NCBI RefSeq assembly: GCF_039503195.1
Contig: NZ_JBCJKP010000001.1
Span: forward strand, 3,162,001-3,226,000
Reading direction: 5' to 3'
DNA: 64,000 bases
From: Streptomyces mirabilis
Lineage (GTDB): Bacteria > Actinomycetota > Actinomycetes > Streptomycetales > Streptomycetaceae
Under the pieces are notes generated by a model. The model saw only the letters and a list, made by a program, of their open reading frames with translations, was not told the DNA's origin and searched no databases. The first letter of the stretch is position 1; the number at the start of each line of letters is the position of its first letter. Positions 8,413-18,253 of this stretch are shown piece by piece. A program made the position numbers and the translations under genes.

Positions 8413-10401
8413 GTGACAGTGGCGACTCGTAGACTCGCCTGCGTGGATACGACCCTTCAGGACCCGCTTGTCGGGCAAGTGCTCGACGGCCGCTACCGCG
8501 TCGACGCACGGATCGCGGTCGGCGGGATGGCCACGGTCTACCGGGCCCTGGACACCCGCCTCGACCGCGTGCTCGCACTCAAGGTGATGCACCCGACGCT
8601 GGCCGCCGACGGCTCGTTCGTCGAGCGGTTCATCCGGGAGGCCAAGTCGGTGGCCCGCCTCGCGCACCCCAACGTGGTGCAGGTCTTCGACCAGGGCGCG
8701 GACGGGTCGTACGTCTATCTGGCCATGGAGTACGTCGCCGGCTGCACCCTGCGTGACGTGCTGCGCGAGCGGGGGGCGCTGCAACCGCGGGCCGCCCTGG
8801 ACGTCCTGGAGCCGGTGCTCGCCGCGCTCGGCGCCGCGCACCGCGCCGGGTTCGTGCATCGCGACATGAAGCCGGAGAACGTCCTGATAGGGGACGACGG
8901 CCGGGTCAAGGTGGCCGACTTCGGCCTCGTCCGGGCCGTGGACACCATCACGAACACGACAGGGGCCGTCCTTGGCACCGTGTCGTACCTCGCGCCCGAA
9001 CAGATCGAGCACGGCACCGCGGACACCCGCGTCGACGTCTACGCCTGCGGGGTCGTCCTCTACGAGATGCTCACCGGCGGCAAACCACACTCCGGGGACT
9101 CCCCCGCCCAGGTGCTCTACCAGCACCTGCACGCGGATGTGCCGCCGCCCTCGGCCGCCGTGCCCGGAATGCCGTACGCCCTGGACGGGCTGGTCGCCGC
9201 GGCGACCGCCCGCAACCCCGAGGCGCGCCCGCACGACGCGGTGGCGCTGCTCGGCCAGGTCCTCCAGGCGCGAGCCGGTCTCACCGCCGAGCAGCTCGAC
9301 GCCATACCCCCGCAGGCGCTCGCCGTGGGACACGACAACGCGGGCGACCGTACGAGTGTGATCCCGCGCTCGCTCTCCGTGCCCCGCCTGCTGCCGGTGA
9401 ACGAGGGCCACGAGGACGGCGGCGACTCCGGCGACCCGGTGAACCGGACCAGTCGGTTCGAGCAGACCAGCCGGTTCGAGTCCGGACCGCCCGCTCCCCC
9501 GCGGCGCGGCGCACGGCCCCGGCGCGGCATGTTCGCGATCATCGCCGCGGTCGTGCTGGTGCTCGGGCTCGGCGCGGGCGTCTGGTACATCAATTCCGGC
9601 CAGTTCACCAAGGTCCCGCTGCTGCTGGCGAAGACCGAGGCGCAGGCCAGGACGCGGATCGAGCACGCCGGTCTCGACGTCGGGCAGATCAAGCACGCCT
9701 ACAGCGACACCGTGAAGCGCGGCACTGTGATCAGCAGCGACCCGGCGCCCGGCGCCCGTATCCGGGACAACGACTCCGTGACGCTGACCATCTCCAACGG
9801 CCCGGAGACGGTGAAGGTGCCCGACCTGACGGGACTCGCGCTGTTCAAGGCGCGAGAGGTCCTGAAGGGGGACGGGCTCGCCGCGGGCATGGTCACCCGG
9901 GAGTTCAGCCAGGACGTCCCCAAGGGCTTCGTGATCAGTTCGGATCCGGGCGCGGGCACGGAGCGGCACGCCGGTTCGGCCATCGCCCTCACCGTCAGCA
10001 AGGGCAGCCCGGTGGAGGTCGCGGACGTCACGGGCGCGTCCGTCGCGGACGCCACCTCGGAGCTGGAGCAGGCGGGCCTGAAGGTGAAGATCGCCACCCA
10101 GCAGGTCAACTCGGAGTTCGACCAGGGCCAGATCGCCCAGCAGTCGCCGAAGGCGGGCAGCCAGGTCGCCGGGGGCGACACCGTCACGCTGACCGTCTCC
10201 AAGGGCCCCGAGATGGTCTCGGTGCCGGACGTGGTGGGCGCCAGCGTGGACGACGCGAGGAAGACGCTGGAGGACGCCGGCTTCCAGGTCAACGAGGACC
10301 GGGGGCTGCTCGGGCTCTTCGGGGACCACGTCAAGAGCCAGTCGGTGGAGGGCGGCAGGACCGCGCCCAAGGGGTCGACGATCTCCATCGTGATCCGCTG
10401 A
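8413..10401 (+). CDS. Transmembrane Ser/Thr protein kinase with four PASTA repeats (PknB/PknL type)
   Basis: 662 residues from the GTG at 8413, preceded by GGAAGGG with 5-nt spacing; a GTG at 8443 is the alternative. The kinase domain spans ~26-290: a P-loop-like VGGMATVYRA, Lys57 in ALKVM, HRDMKPEN (Asp151), DFG at 169-171, and an activation loop with NTTGAVLGTVSYLAPEQ. A juxtamembrane Pro/Arg-rich linker leads to one membrane helix at ~375-392 and four extracellular PASTA repeats to the end, each with a VPDLTG/GASVADA-type core. PASTA domains bind peptidoglycan fragments, so it probably senses cell-wall state. Synteny with an Rv2175c-like gene and DAHP synthase suggests the PknL position, although mycobacterial PknL lacks this PASTA tail as I recall. 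Confidence 0.93.
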   Translation: MTVATRRLACVDTTLQDPLVGQVLDGRYRVDARIAVGGMATVYRALDTRLDRVLALKVMHPTLAADGSFVERFIREAKSVARLAHPNVVQVFDQGADGSYVYLAMEYVAGCTLRDVLRERGALQPRAALDVLEPVLAALGAAHRAGFVHRDMKPENVLIGDDGRVKVADFGLVRAVDTITNTTGAVLGTVSYLAPEQIEHGTADTRVDVYACGVVLYEMLTGGKPHSGDSPAQVLYQHLHADVPPPSAAVPGMPYALDGLVAAATARNPEARPHDAVALLGQVLQARAGLTAEQLDAIPPQALAVGHDNAGDRTSVIPRSLSVPRLLPVNEGHEDGGDSGDPVNRTSRFEQTSRFESGPPAPPRRGARPRRGMFAIIAAVVLVLGLGAGVWYINSGQFTKVPLLLAKTEAQARTRIEHAGLDVGQIKHAYSDTVKRGTVISSDPAPGARIRDNDSVTLTISNGPETVKVPDLTGLALFKAREVLKGDGLAAGMVTREFSQDVPKGFVISSDPGAGTERHAGSAIALTVSKGSPVEVADVTGASVADATSELEQAGLKVKIATQQVNSEFDQGQIAQQSPKAGSQVAGGDTVTLTVSKGPEMVSVPDVVGASVDDARKTLEDAGFQVNEDRGLLGLFGDHVKSQSVEGGRTAPKGSTISIVIR

Positions 10402-10477
10402 GACCACGGCGGCGCTGAGGCCACGGCAGTGAGGTCCGCCGACGGGCCGTCCGGGAGCGCGTGACACCCTGAAGGGC

Positions 10478-11347
10478 GTGACCAGCAAGCAGCTCCGCAA
10501 CCCCGTCGGCGGCCACGTCCCCGTGGCCGGCGGCCTCAGCTCCGTCGGCCTGACCTACGCACGCGAGATGGGCGCCGAGACCGTCCAGGTCTTCGTCGCC
10601 AACCCGCGCGGCTGGGCGACACCCGTCGGTAGTCCCCGCCAGGACGAGGAGTTCCGGGCGGCCTGCGCCGCCGAGTCGATACCCGCGTACGTCCACGCCC
10701 CCTATCTGATCAATTTCGGCTCGCACACCGAGGCGACGGTCGAGAAGTCGGTGGAGTCGCTGCGGCACTCGCTGCGGCGGGGCCGGGAGATCGGGGCGCT
10801 CGGCGTGGTCGTGCACACGGGGAGCGCCACGGGAGGCCGGGAGCGGTCCGTCGCCCTGAGGCAGGTACGTGAGCATCTGCTGCCCCTGCTGGACGAGCTG
10901 ACGCATGACGACGACCCGTATCTGCTCCTGGAGTCGACCGCGGGCCAGGGCGCCTCGCTCTGCTCGCGCACCTGGGACTTCGGGCCGTACTTCGAGGCGC
11001 TGGACGCCCATCCGAAGCTGGGCGTGTGCCTCGACACCTGCCACATCTACGCGGCGGGGCACGACCTGACCGGGCCGAGCGGCATGCACCAGACGCTCGA
11101 CCTGCTGATGGACACGGTCGGCGCGGGCCGGCTCAGGCTGATCCACGCCAACGACTCCAAGGACGTGGTCGGCGCCCACAAGGACCGCCACGAGAACATC
11201 GGCTCCGGTCACATCGGAGAGGACCCGTTCCGCGCGCTGATGACCCACCCCGCCACCGAGGGCGTACCCCTGATCATCGAGACGCCGGGCGGGAAGGAGG
11301 GGCACGCGGCGGACGTGGAGCGCCTGAAGAAACTCAGGGACGGCTGA
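10478..11347 (+). CDS. nfo: Deoxyribonuclease IV (endonuclease IV)
   Basis: 289 residues from a GTG. It cleaves 5' to abasic sites in base-excision repair and is a TIM barrel with three zinc ions. Metal-ligand motifs appear in family order: YVHAPYLINFGS, LLLESTAGQG (Glu), GVCLDTCHIYAAGHDL (Asp and His), LIHANDSKDVVGAHKDRHENIG (His, Asp, His) and PLIIETPG (Glu). It follows the kinase gene by 76 bp on the same strand, so co-transcription is possible. It is convergent with the molybdopterin oxidoreductase. Confidence 0.95.
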   Translation: MTSKQLRNPVGGHVPVAGGLSSVGLTYAREMGAETVQVFVANPRGWATPVGSPRQDEEFRAACAAESIPAYVHAPYLINFGSHTEATVEKSVESLRHSLRRGREIGALGVVVHTGSATGGRERSVALRQVREHLLPLLDELTHDDDPYLLLESTAGQGASLCSRTWDFGPYFEALDAHPKLGVCLDTCHIYAAGHDLTGPSGMHQTLDLLMDTVGAGRLRLIHANDSKDVVGAHKDRHENIGSGHIGEDPFRALMTHPATEGVPLIIETPGGKEGHAADVERLKKLRDG

Positions 11348-11348
11348 C

Positions 11349-11366
11349 CCCGCCCGAAAAGGCGGG
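11349..11366. terminator. Bidirectional hairpin between nfo and the molybdopterin oxidoreductase
   Basis: CCCGCC and GGCGGG form a 6-bp stem around CGAAAA, filling the 24-bp space between the two convergent stop codons. Flanking GACCC/GGGTC can extend it imperfectly. Confidence 0.6.
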
Positions 11367-11371
11367 CCGGG

Positions 11372-12004
11372 TCAGAGCTCGGGGCCGTCCCCGGGCTCCT
11401 CCTGGTAGGAGTAGCGCTGTTCGCGCCAGGGGTCGCCGACGTTGTGGTAGCCGCGCTCCTCCCAGAAGCCGCGACGGTCGGCCGTCATGTACTCGACGCC
11501 GCGCACCCACTTGGGGCCCTTCCAGGCGTAGAGGTGGGGGACGACGAGGCGGAGCGGGAAGCCGTGCTCGGCGGTGAGGAGTTCGCCGTCCTTGTGGGTG
11601 GCGAAGATCGTGCGGTCGGAGGCGAAGTCGTCGAGGCGCAGATTCGAGCTGAAGCCGTACTCCGCCCAGACCATGACGTGGGTGACGGCGGGCGCGGGCG
11701 GGGCGATCTCCAGGATCGTGCGCGCCGGGATACCGCCCCATTCGGCCCCGATCATGCTGAACTTCGTGACGCAGTGCAGATCGGCCACGACCGAGGTGTA
11801 CGGCAGGGCCGTGAACTCCTCGTGGGTCCAGCAGTGCTTCTCACCGTCGGCGGTGGCGCCGAAGACCCTGAACTCCCAGCGTTCGGGACGGAACTTGGGT
11901 ACGGGACCGTAGTGCGTGACCGGCCAGCCGCGCTGCAGTCGCTGCCCCGGCGGAAGCTCCGACTGTGCCGCTTCTCCCGTTCCACGTCCCACCGGCTGAC
12001 CCAT
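11372..12004 (-). CDS. Sulfite-oxidase-like molybdopterin-binding protein
   Basis: 210 residues from the ATG at 12004, 7 nt after a GGAG; the frame is open to 12064 but lacks a better start. A single oxidoreductase molybdopterin-binding domain fills the protein. Cys78 in LHCVTKFSMIG is at the position of the molybdenum-ligating Cys of the sulfite oxidase/YedY family. Other conserved stretches are YGFSSNLRLDDFA, LLTAEHGFPLRLVVPHLYAWKGPKW and WEERGYHNVGDPWREQRY. There is no signal peptide or heme domain, so it is a cytoplasmic short member with unknown substrate. The dimerisation domain of true sulfite oxidases is missing. Confidence 0.88.
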   Translation of the reverse strand: MGQPVGRGTGEAAQSELPPGQRLQRGWPVTHYGPVPKFRPERWEFRVFGATADGEKHCWTHEEFTALPYTSVVADLHCVTKFSMIGAEWGGIPARTILEIAPPAPAVTHVMVWAEYGFSSNLRLDDFASDRTIFATHKDGELLTAEHGFPLRLVVPHLYAWKGPKWVRGVEYMTADRRGFWEERGYHNVGDPWREQRYSYQEEPGDGPEL

Positions 12005-12159
12005 GGCTCCATCCTGACAGACCCGGGACAGTGCACATGACCAGCCCAGTACGGAATCGGGCAACTCGTACTAAGCATGCACTTACTGGACGGCCCGGGA
12101 CGCCGATGCAAGGATGCGGCGCAATCTGCCCAGTCCCTCGCTTGGAAGGAGCCTCTGCG

Positions 12160-12639
12160 ATGCAGGGCGACCCCGAGGTCATCGAATTCCTCAACGAGCA
12201 GCTGACCGGTGAGCTGACCGCGATCAACCAGTACTTCCTGCACGCGAAGATGCAGGAGAACTTCGGCTGGACGAAGCTCGCGAAGTACACGCGCCACGAG
12301 TCCTTCGACGAGATGAAGCACGCGGAGGTGCTCACCGACCGGATCCTCTTCCTGGAGGGCCTGCCGAACTACCAGCGGCTCTTCCACGTCCGGGTGGGCC
12401 AGACCGTCACCGAGATGTTCCAGGCCGACCGGCAGGTGGAGGTCGAGGCGATCGACCGCCTCAAGCGCGGGATCGAGGTGATGCGCAACAAGGGCGACAT
12501 CACGTCCGCGAACATCTTCGAGTCGATCCTCGAGGACGAGGAGCACCACATCGACTACCTGGACACTCAGCTGGAGCTGGTGGAGAAGCTCGGTGAGGCG
12601 CTCTACATCGCCCAGGTGATCGAGCAGCCGGAAAGCTAG
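12160..12639 (+). CDS. bfr: Bacterioferritin
   Basis: 159 residues from the ATG at 12160, behind GGAAGGAG. It forms the 24-subunit iron-storage cage. Ferroxidase ligands Glu18, Glu51 and His54 are visible, with a second EDEEHHID cluster (around residues 125-132) supplying the other site ligands. Met52 is the heme-axial ligand of true bacterioferritins. The gene converges on bfd, and the two stop codons overlap within one CTAG, leaving no intergenic terminator. Confidence 0.96.
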   Translation: MQGDPEVIEFLNEQLTGELTAINQYFLHAKMQENFGWTKLAKYTRHESFDEMKHAEVLTDRILFLEGLPNYQRLFHVRVGQTVTEMFQADRQVEVEAIDRLKRGIEVMRNKGDITSANIFESILEDEEHHIDYLDTQLELVEKLGEALYIAQVIEQPES

Positions 12640-12887
12640 GCGGCCTCTTCCAGGCCTTGTGCCGAGGACAGCTCGGCCAGTACCGGCTTGCCCTTCTCGG
12701 CCAGCTCACGGCGGGGGCAGGCGCCACGGCCGAGGATCGCCTGGATGCTGCGGACGCAGGAGCCGCAGTCCGTGCCCGCCTTGGAGGCGGAGGCTATCTG
12801 GCGGGGCGTGCAGGCGCCGTTCTCCGCGTGCTGCTTGACCTGCTGTTCGGTGACTCCGAAGCAGCTGCATACGTACACGCGGTTCAC
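12636..12887 (-). CDS. bfd: Bacterioferritin-associated ferredoxin
   Basis: 83 residues. Bfd docks on bacterioferritin and passes electrons to the heme so that stored iron is released. The [2Fe-2S] cysteines are Cys7 and Cys9 (VCSCFGVTE) and Cys41 and Cys44 (TDCGSCVRS), the BFD-type arrangement. The tail after residue 55 is longer than in enterobacterial Bfd. An iron box lies 39 nt upstream of its start, so it is probably repressed by DmdR1/IdeR when iron is ample, opposite to the storage role of the convergent bfr. Confidence 0.93.
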   Translation of the reverse strand: MNRVYVCSCFGVTEQQVKQHAENGACTPRQIASASKAGTDCGSCVRSIQAILGRGACPRRELAEKGKPVLAELSSAQGLEEAA

Positions 12888-12925
12888 CTCCCGACGGGAT
12901 TGAAATGTCTGGTGCCGTCCCGTTA

Positions 12926-12944
12926 ATCGGTGAGGCTAACCTAA
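12926..12944 (-). promoter_or_regulatory. DmdR1/IdeR-type iron box upstream of bfd
   Basis: The 19 bp at 12926-12944 match the actinobacterial iron-box consensus TTAGGTTAGGCTAACCTAA at 16 of 19 positions; GAGGCTAACCTAA is identical to the consensus apart from its first base pair context. It lies just upstream of the bfd start on the minus strand. The site is seen; binding is inferred. Confidence 0.75.
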
Positions 12945-12979
12945 CCTTACCCATCACTCAGGAACCGCAAAAGTGGGAG

Positions 12980-13009
12980 GGGGCGCGGATCGTATGTGAT
13001 CCGCGCCCC
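12980..13009 (-). terminator. Terminator of the DAHP synthase gene
   Basis: GGGGCGCGGATC and GATCCGCGCCCC form a perfect 12-bp stem with a 6-nt loop, 29 nt past the aroH stop. On the minus strand it is followed by CTCCCACTTTTG, giving a short U-run. Confidence 0.8.
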
Positions 13010-13038
13010 ACTTCACTCAGGTGTAACAGGCGAACCCG

Positions 13039-14529
<1,491 letters not shown>

Positions 14530-15735
14530 TTAGCCCACGTCGAGCCGGTCGCGGTCGATGGAGATCGTCACGCCGCCGTGCGTCTCGGTCGTGTCGCCCA
14601 CGTACTGGTGGATGCGCTGGTGGTCGGCCCACAGGTTCGCGGGGATCGTCGGGTCGGTGGTCGTCGACTTGCCGTTCCAGCGGGCGAAGTGGAGCACGTC
14701 GGGCAGGGTGGCGCGGCTCTTGTGGGCGACCAGGTCGGTGACCAGGGACGAGGTGTTGCCGTAGACGCCGGAGCGGTAGCCCAGTGCGTGCAGGCGCTTG
14801 GTGTAGGCGTCGAGGTACGACAGCACCCGGCTGGTGACGGTGGAGCCGGGGGTGTAGTTCTCCAGGTCGTCGTAGATCACCGTGCCCTTGGCGAAGCCCA
14901 GCGTGGTGGCCTGCTCGACGGCGTCGTCGGCGGCCTCGGTGCCCTGCGGCACGGGGTCGGTGATCGCCTCGCAGCCGCCTTTGCAGCTGCCCCCGTCGGA
15001 AGTGGGCTGGCGGCCGACGTACAGCGGGAAGAACCGCCAGCCGTTCGCGTACTGCGTCCGCAGCCAGCCGGCGGTGAGCCTGCTCTGGGCGCAGGCACGG
15101 TTGACCCCGCCGATGTAGACGCCGACGGCCCCGTAGTCGGAGTCGTCCCGCCAGGCGTCCATCGCCGTCTGGCCCGGCGCGGTGCAGGCGTCGAAGCCCT
15201 CGCCGCGGAAGGACGTCGCGTCGGCGGGCAGCGGTGCCGCCGCGGGCGCGCCGGCGGTCACGTCGGTCCCCGCGGCGGCGTCCGGCAGACCGGCGTCGCG
15301 CAGGATGTCCTGGATCCTCGTACGGTCCTTCGCGTACGCGGCGGTCACGGCGATCCGGTCGGCGGTGACCCGGAACGTGCCGGCCGTGCGGTTCTCGCTG
15401 GCGGTGCGGCCCTTGACGACGGACGGCTGGATCAGGAACGCCTCGGTGCGTCCCCTCGCCCCCGCCGGACACCGCTGCTGGTCGCCGGGCGTGCCGAGGT
15501 ACACGGCGTGCCGGTCGAAGCGGACACAGACGTCCGGATGTTTCTCCAGGTCCACGATCGGCCAGGAGGCGGGGACGGTGAACTCGTGGCCGCGGTAGGT
15601 GACCTTGACGGTGTCGTCGGTCCCGGTGGCGCGTGCGGTGCCGAGCGGGCCGGCGGCGAGGGCCGCGGCGGCGGCGCACACGGTGAGCGTTCGGACGCCG
15701 CCACGGCGGGGCCGGGGTGAACGGGCTGCGTACAT
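14530..15735 (-). CDS. Secreted DUF1906 (Rv2525c-like glycoside-hydrolase-fold) protein
   Basis: 401 residues. The N-terminus has an Arg-rich stretch, then a hydrophobic segment and AAGPLGTARA, a signal peptide cut near residue 37. Residues ~175-400 form the DUF1906 domain: GEGFDACTAPGQTAMDAW, YGAVGVYIGGVNRAC, FFPLYVGRQ, GTVIYDDLENYTPGS, LGYRSGVYGNTSSL, ending in IHQYVGDTTETHGGVTISID. This is a TIM-barrel fold related to GH25-type muramidases; the YDDLE and D-rich end resemble the catalytic side. An extracellular cell-wall-related role is likely. The first 150 residues are less conserved. Confidence 0.85.
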   Translation of the reverse strand: MYAARSPRPRRGGVRTLTVCAAAAALAAGPLGTARATGTDDTVKVTYRGHEFTVPASWPIVDLEKHPDVCVRFDRHAVYLGTPGDQQRCPAGARGRTEAFLIQPSVVKGRTASENRTAGTFRVTADRIAVTAAYAKDRTRIQDILRDAGLPDAAAGTDVTAGAPAAAPLPADATSFRGEGFDACTAPGQTAMDAWRDDSDYGAVGVYIGGVNRACAQSRLTAGWLRTQYANGWRFFPLYVGRQPTSDGGSCKGGCEAITDPVPQGTEAADDAVEQATTLGFAKGTVIYDDLENYTPGSTVTSRVLSYLDAYTKRLHALGYRSGVYGNTSSLVTDLVAHKSRATLPDVLHFARWNGKSTTTDPTIPANLWADHQRIHQYVGDTTETHGGVTISIDRDRLDVG

Positions 15736-15824
15736 GGTTGTCTCCTCGGTCGGGCTTCCTGGGCCATGCCATCCATGGCCGGTGACCGAGCAGTAGGAAC
15801 GCAGGGCGCGGACGGTTCACGCTG

Positions 15825-15852
15825 TTGCCCGCCCCCTGACGTCGGGTAAGGT
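15825..15852 (+). promoter_or_regulatory. Candidate trp promoter
   Basis: TTGCCC (15825-15830), a 16-nt spacer and TAAGGT (15847-15852). The expected start lies 7-8 nt on, at the ATG of the leader peptide (15860), so the leader mRNA may begin with its start codon. Confidence 0.55.
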
Positions 15853-15859
15853 GCGGCGC

Positions 15860-15916
15860 ATGTTCGCGCACTCGACCCAGAACTGGTGGTGGACCGCTCA
15901 TCCGGCGGCCCACTGA
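15860..15916 (+). CDS. trpL: trp leader peptide with three consecutive Trp codons
   Basis: An 18-codon reading frame encodes MFAHSTQNWWWTAHPAAH. Codons 9-11 (15884-15892) are TGG TGG TGG. Tryptophan is rare, so three in a row 30 nt ahead of a terminator hairpin and 144 nt ahead of anthranilate synthase identify an attenuator leader. No Shine-Dalgarno sequence precedes the ATG; translation may be leaderless. Attenuation of a Streptomyces anthranilate synthase gene is known from the literature. Confidence 0.92.
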   Translation: MFAHSTQNWWWTAHPAAH

Positions 15917-15970
15917 CTGCGCGTACGCAAGACTTCGCGAAGGCCGCCCGAGGGGCGGCCTTCGGTGTTT
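15904..15970 (+). terminator. trp attenuator (antiterminator and terminator hairpins)
   Basis: Terminator: GAAGGCCGCC (15939-15948) pairs with GGCGGCCTTC (15954-15963) around CGAGG, followed by GGTGTTT. Antiterminator: GGCGGCC inside the leader peptide (15904-15910) is complementary to GGCCGCC (15942-15948), the 5' arm of the terminator. The first Trp codon is 20 nt upstream of that segment, the spacing expected for a stalled ribosome to leave it free. Confidence 0.88.
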
Positions 15971-16036
15971 GCGGACACGGGCCGTTCCTCTCCGAGTTTT
16001 CGGGAATCCGAGAATCCGAGTGAAGGAACAGGACCG

Positions 16037-17917
16037 ATGCACCTGCTCGACCTGCTGGACGATCCCCGTCCGTTCGCCCTGCTGCGGCGCCGCGCCCCCG
16101 GTCACGATCACGACACCGTCGAGCTGCTGCTCGGACCGGTCAGCACCTGCGACCGCCTCGCCGACCTCCCCGACGAGGGACTCGCGCTCGTCCCCTTCCG
16201 CCAGATCAGGGAGCGCGGCTTCGACGTCCGCGACGACGGCACGCCGCTCACGGTGCTGACCCCCGAGGAGACACACGTCCTGCCGCTGGAGCGGGCGCTG
16301 GCGGAGCTGCCGACGCACGGGGTGCGTGTCACGGGCGGGGGCTTCGACGTCGACGACGAGGAGTACGCCGGGATCGTCGGGCGCGTGCTGGAGGAGGAGA
16401 TCGGGCGCGGCGAGGGCGCGAACTTCGTGATCCGGCGTACGTACGAGGGCGCGATCCCGGGGTTCGGGCGGCCCGACGCGCTGGCCCTGTTCCGGCGGCT
16501 GCTGGTCGGCGAGCGGGGCGCGTACTGGACGTTCGTCGTGCACACCGGGGAGCGCACGCTGGTGGGCGCGAGCCCCGAGGTGCACGTGCGGATGTCGGGC
16601 GGGACCGTCGTGATGAACCCGATCAGCGGCACGTACCGCTATCCGGCCGAGGGGCCCTGCGCGGACGACCTGCTCGGTTTCCTCGCCGACGGCAAGGAGA
16701 TCGAGGAGCTCTCGATGGTCGTCGACGAGGAGCTCAAGATGATGTGCACGGTCGGAGACATGGGCGGCGTGGTGATCGGCCCGCGGCTCAAGGAGATGGC
16801 CCACCTCGCGCACACCGAGTACGAGCTGCGGGGCCGGTCCTCGCTGGATGTGCGCGAGGTCCTGAAGGAGACCATGTTCGCGGCGACCGTCACGGGGTCG
16901 CCGGTGCAGAACGCGTGCCGGGTGATCGAGCGGCACGAGGTCGGCGGGCGGGGCTACTACGCGGGGGCGCTGGCCCTCATCGGCCGCGATGCGGGCGGTG
17001 CCCAGACCCTCGACTCGCCCATCCTCATCCGGACCGCCGACATCGACGCGGACGGGCGGCTGCGGGTGCCGGTCGGCGCCACCCTGGTCCGGGGATCGGA
17101 TCCGGCGGGCGAGGTCGCCGAGACGCACGCGAAGGCGGCGGGGGTACTGGCGGCGCTGGGGGTCGTGGAGGCCGGGGCCCGTGGGGAGGGCGTACGGCCG
17201 AGGCTGGCCGACGATCCGCGGGTGCGGGCGGCGCTCGACGGGCGGCGGGCCTCGCTCGCGCCGTTCTGGCTGCGGATGCAGGAGCAGGCGCGTGAGTTGG
17301 AGGGCCATGCGCTGGTCGTGGACGCCGAGGACACCTTCACGGCGATGCTCGCGCATGTGCTGCGGTCCTCGGGGCTCGAGGTGACCGTGCGGCGCTACGA
17401 CGAGCCGGGGCTGCGGGAGGCGGTGCGGGCGCACGAAGGGCCGTTGGTCCTGGGCCCCGGCCCGGGCGACCCCTCGGACCTGGACGATCCCAAGATGCGG
17501 TTCCTGCGGGAGCTCACCGCCGAGGTGGTCGAGGGGCACGGGCACGGCGTGCTGGGCGTCTGTCTCGGGCACGAGCTGATCGCGGCGGAGCTGGGCCTGG
17601 AGATCGTACGCAAGGAGGTCCCGTACCAGGGCGCGCAGACGGGGATCGATCTCTTCGGGCGGGCCGAGACCGTCGGTTTCTACAACAGCTTCGTGGCGCA
17701 CTGCGACGAGGAGACGGCGGCCGAGCTGTCGGCCCACGGCATCGAGGTCAGTCGCACCGAGAGCGGTGAGGTGCACGCGCTGCGCGGGCCGAGGTTCGCG
17801 GGTGTGCAGTTCCACCCGGAGTCGGTGCTGACGCTGAACGGGACGGTCGTCGTGCGGGAGTTGGTCGGTCGGCTGCGGGGCGCCGGCGCGCTGTCGGAGC
17901 GGCGGCCCTCCGTGTAG
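16037..17917 (+). CDS. trpE: Anthranilate synthase, fused TrpE-TrpG
   Basis: 626 residues from the ATG at 16037 (GAAGGAACAGGA upstream). The N-terminal half is the chorismate-binding domain: ISGTYRYPAEGP, VDEELKMMCTVGDMGG, LRGRSSLDVREVLKETMFAATVTGSP, GGRGYYAGALALIG. The C-terminal half (~435-615) is a class I glutamine amidotransferase: VLGPGPGDPSDL, Cys~511 in GVCLGHE, and GVQFHPESVLT supplying His and Glu. One polypeptide therefore makes anthranilate from chorismate and glutamine, as in other Streptomyces fused enzymes. Phenazine PhzE proteins share the architecture, but the trp attenuator argues for tryptophan synthesis. trpD is 28 kb away. Confidence 0.93.
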   Translation: MHLLDLLDDPRPFALLRRRAPGHDHDTVELLLGPVSTCDRLADLPDEGLALVPFRQIRERGFDVRDDGTPLTVLTPEETHVLPLERALAELPTHGVRVTGGGFDVDDEEYAGIVGRVLEEEIGRGEGANFVIRRTYEGAIPGFGRPDALALFRRLLVGERGAYWTFVVHTGERTLVGASPEVHVRMSGGTVVMNPISGTYRYPAEGPCADDLLGFLADGKEIEELSMVVDEELKMMCTVGDMGGVVIGPRLKEMAHLAHTEYELRGRSSLDVREVLKETMFAATVTGSPVQNACRVIERHEVGGRGYYAGALALIGRDAGGAQTLDSPILIRTADIDADGRLRVPVGATLVRGSDPAGEVAETHAKAAGVLAALGVVEAGARGEGVRPRLADDPRVRAALDGRRASLAPFWLRMQEQARELEGHALVVDAEDTFTAMLAHVLRSSGLEVTVRRYDEPGLREAVRAHEGPLVLGPGPGDPSDLDDPKMRFLRELTAEVVEGHGHGVLGVCLGHELIAAELGLEIVRKEVPYQGAQTGIDLFGRAETVGFYNSFVAHCDEETAAELSAHGIEVSRTESGEVHALRGPRFAGVQFHPESVLTLNGTVVVRELVGRLRGAGALSERRPSV

Positions 17918-18167
17918 GGCCTGTCCGGTCGATCAAGTCGCAGAAAAGCGGCGGGGCCTCGGCAGTGCCGGTGAGCGGGGTCCGGTGCGCGCAGCTGCCA
18001 GGCGGAGGAGGGAAGCGACGCGAGGGGGGTCCCCCTGTTCGAGCGAAGCCGAGAACTTGGGGGAGTCGTTGACCGACGACAACGCCGCCGGGAGCACCCC
18101 CTGCTCGAAGAGCTGGGAGGAGTGCGTGCCAGACTCCGCGCCTGCGGCATGATCGGCCGGACAGGCT
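17918..18167. mobile_element. MITE-like 250-bp element with terminal inverted repeats
   Basis: The element fills most of the 336-bp gap before pfkA. Its left end (17918-17935, GGCCTGTCCGGTCGATCA) and right end (18150-18167) are inverted copies agreeing at 16 of 18 positions. Inside are two stem-loop units: CCCCCTGTTCGAGCGAAGCC paired with GAGAACTTGGGGG (18031-18063), and a shorter CCCCCTGCTCGAAGAGCTGG unit (~18097-18116). Such sequences recur in Streptomyces intergenic regions. There is no transposase and no clear target duplication. It starts at the first base after the trpE stop codon and may also act as its terminator. The remaining ~85 bp show nothing definite. Confidence 0.6.
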
Positions 18168-18253
18168 CTGGTCGTGGCAGCCGTGGTCGAGACGCCGGCC
18201 GCACGGGTGTCGGGAGGCCCGTGCGGCCGACGGGATCGCGGGGAGGGGGCGCG

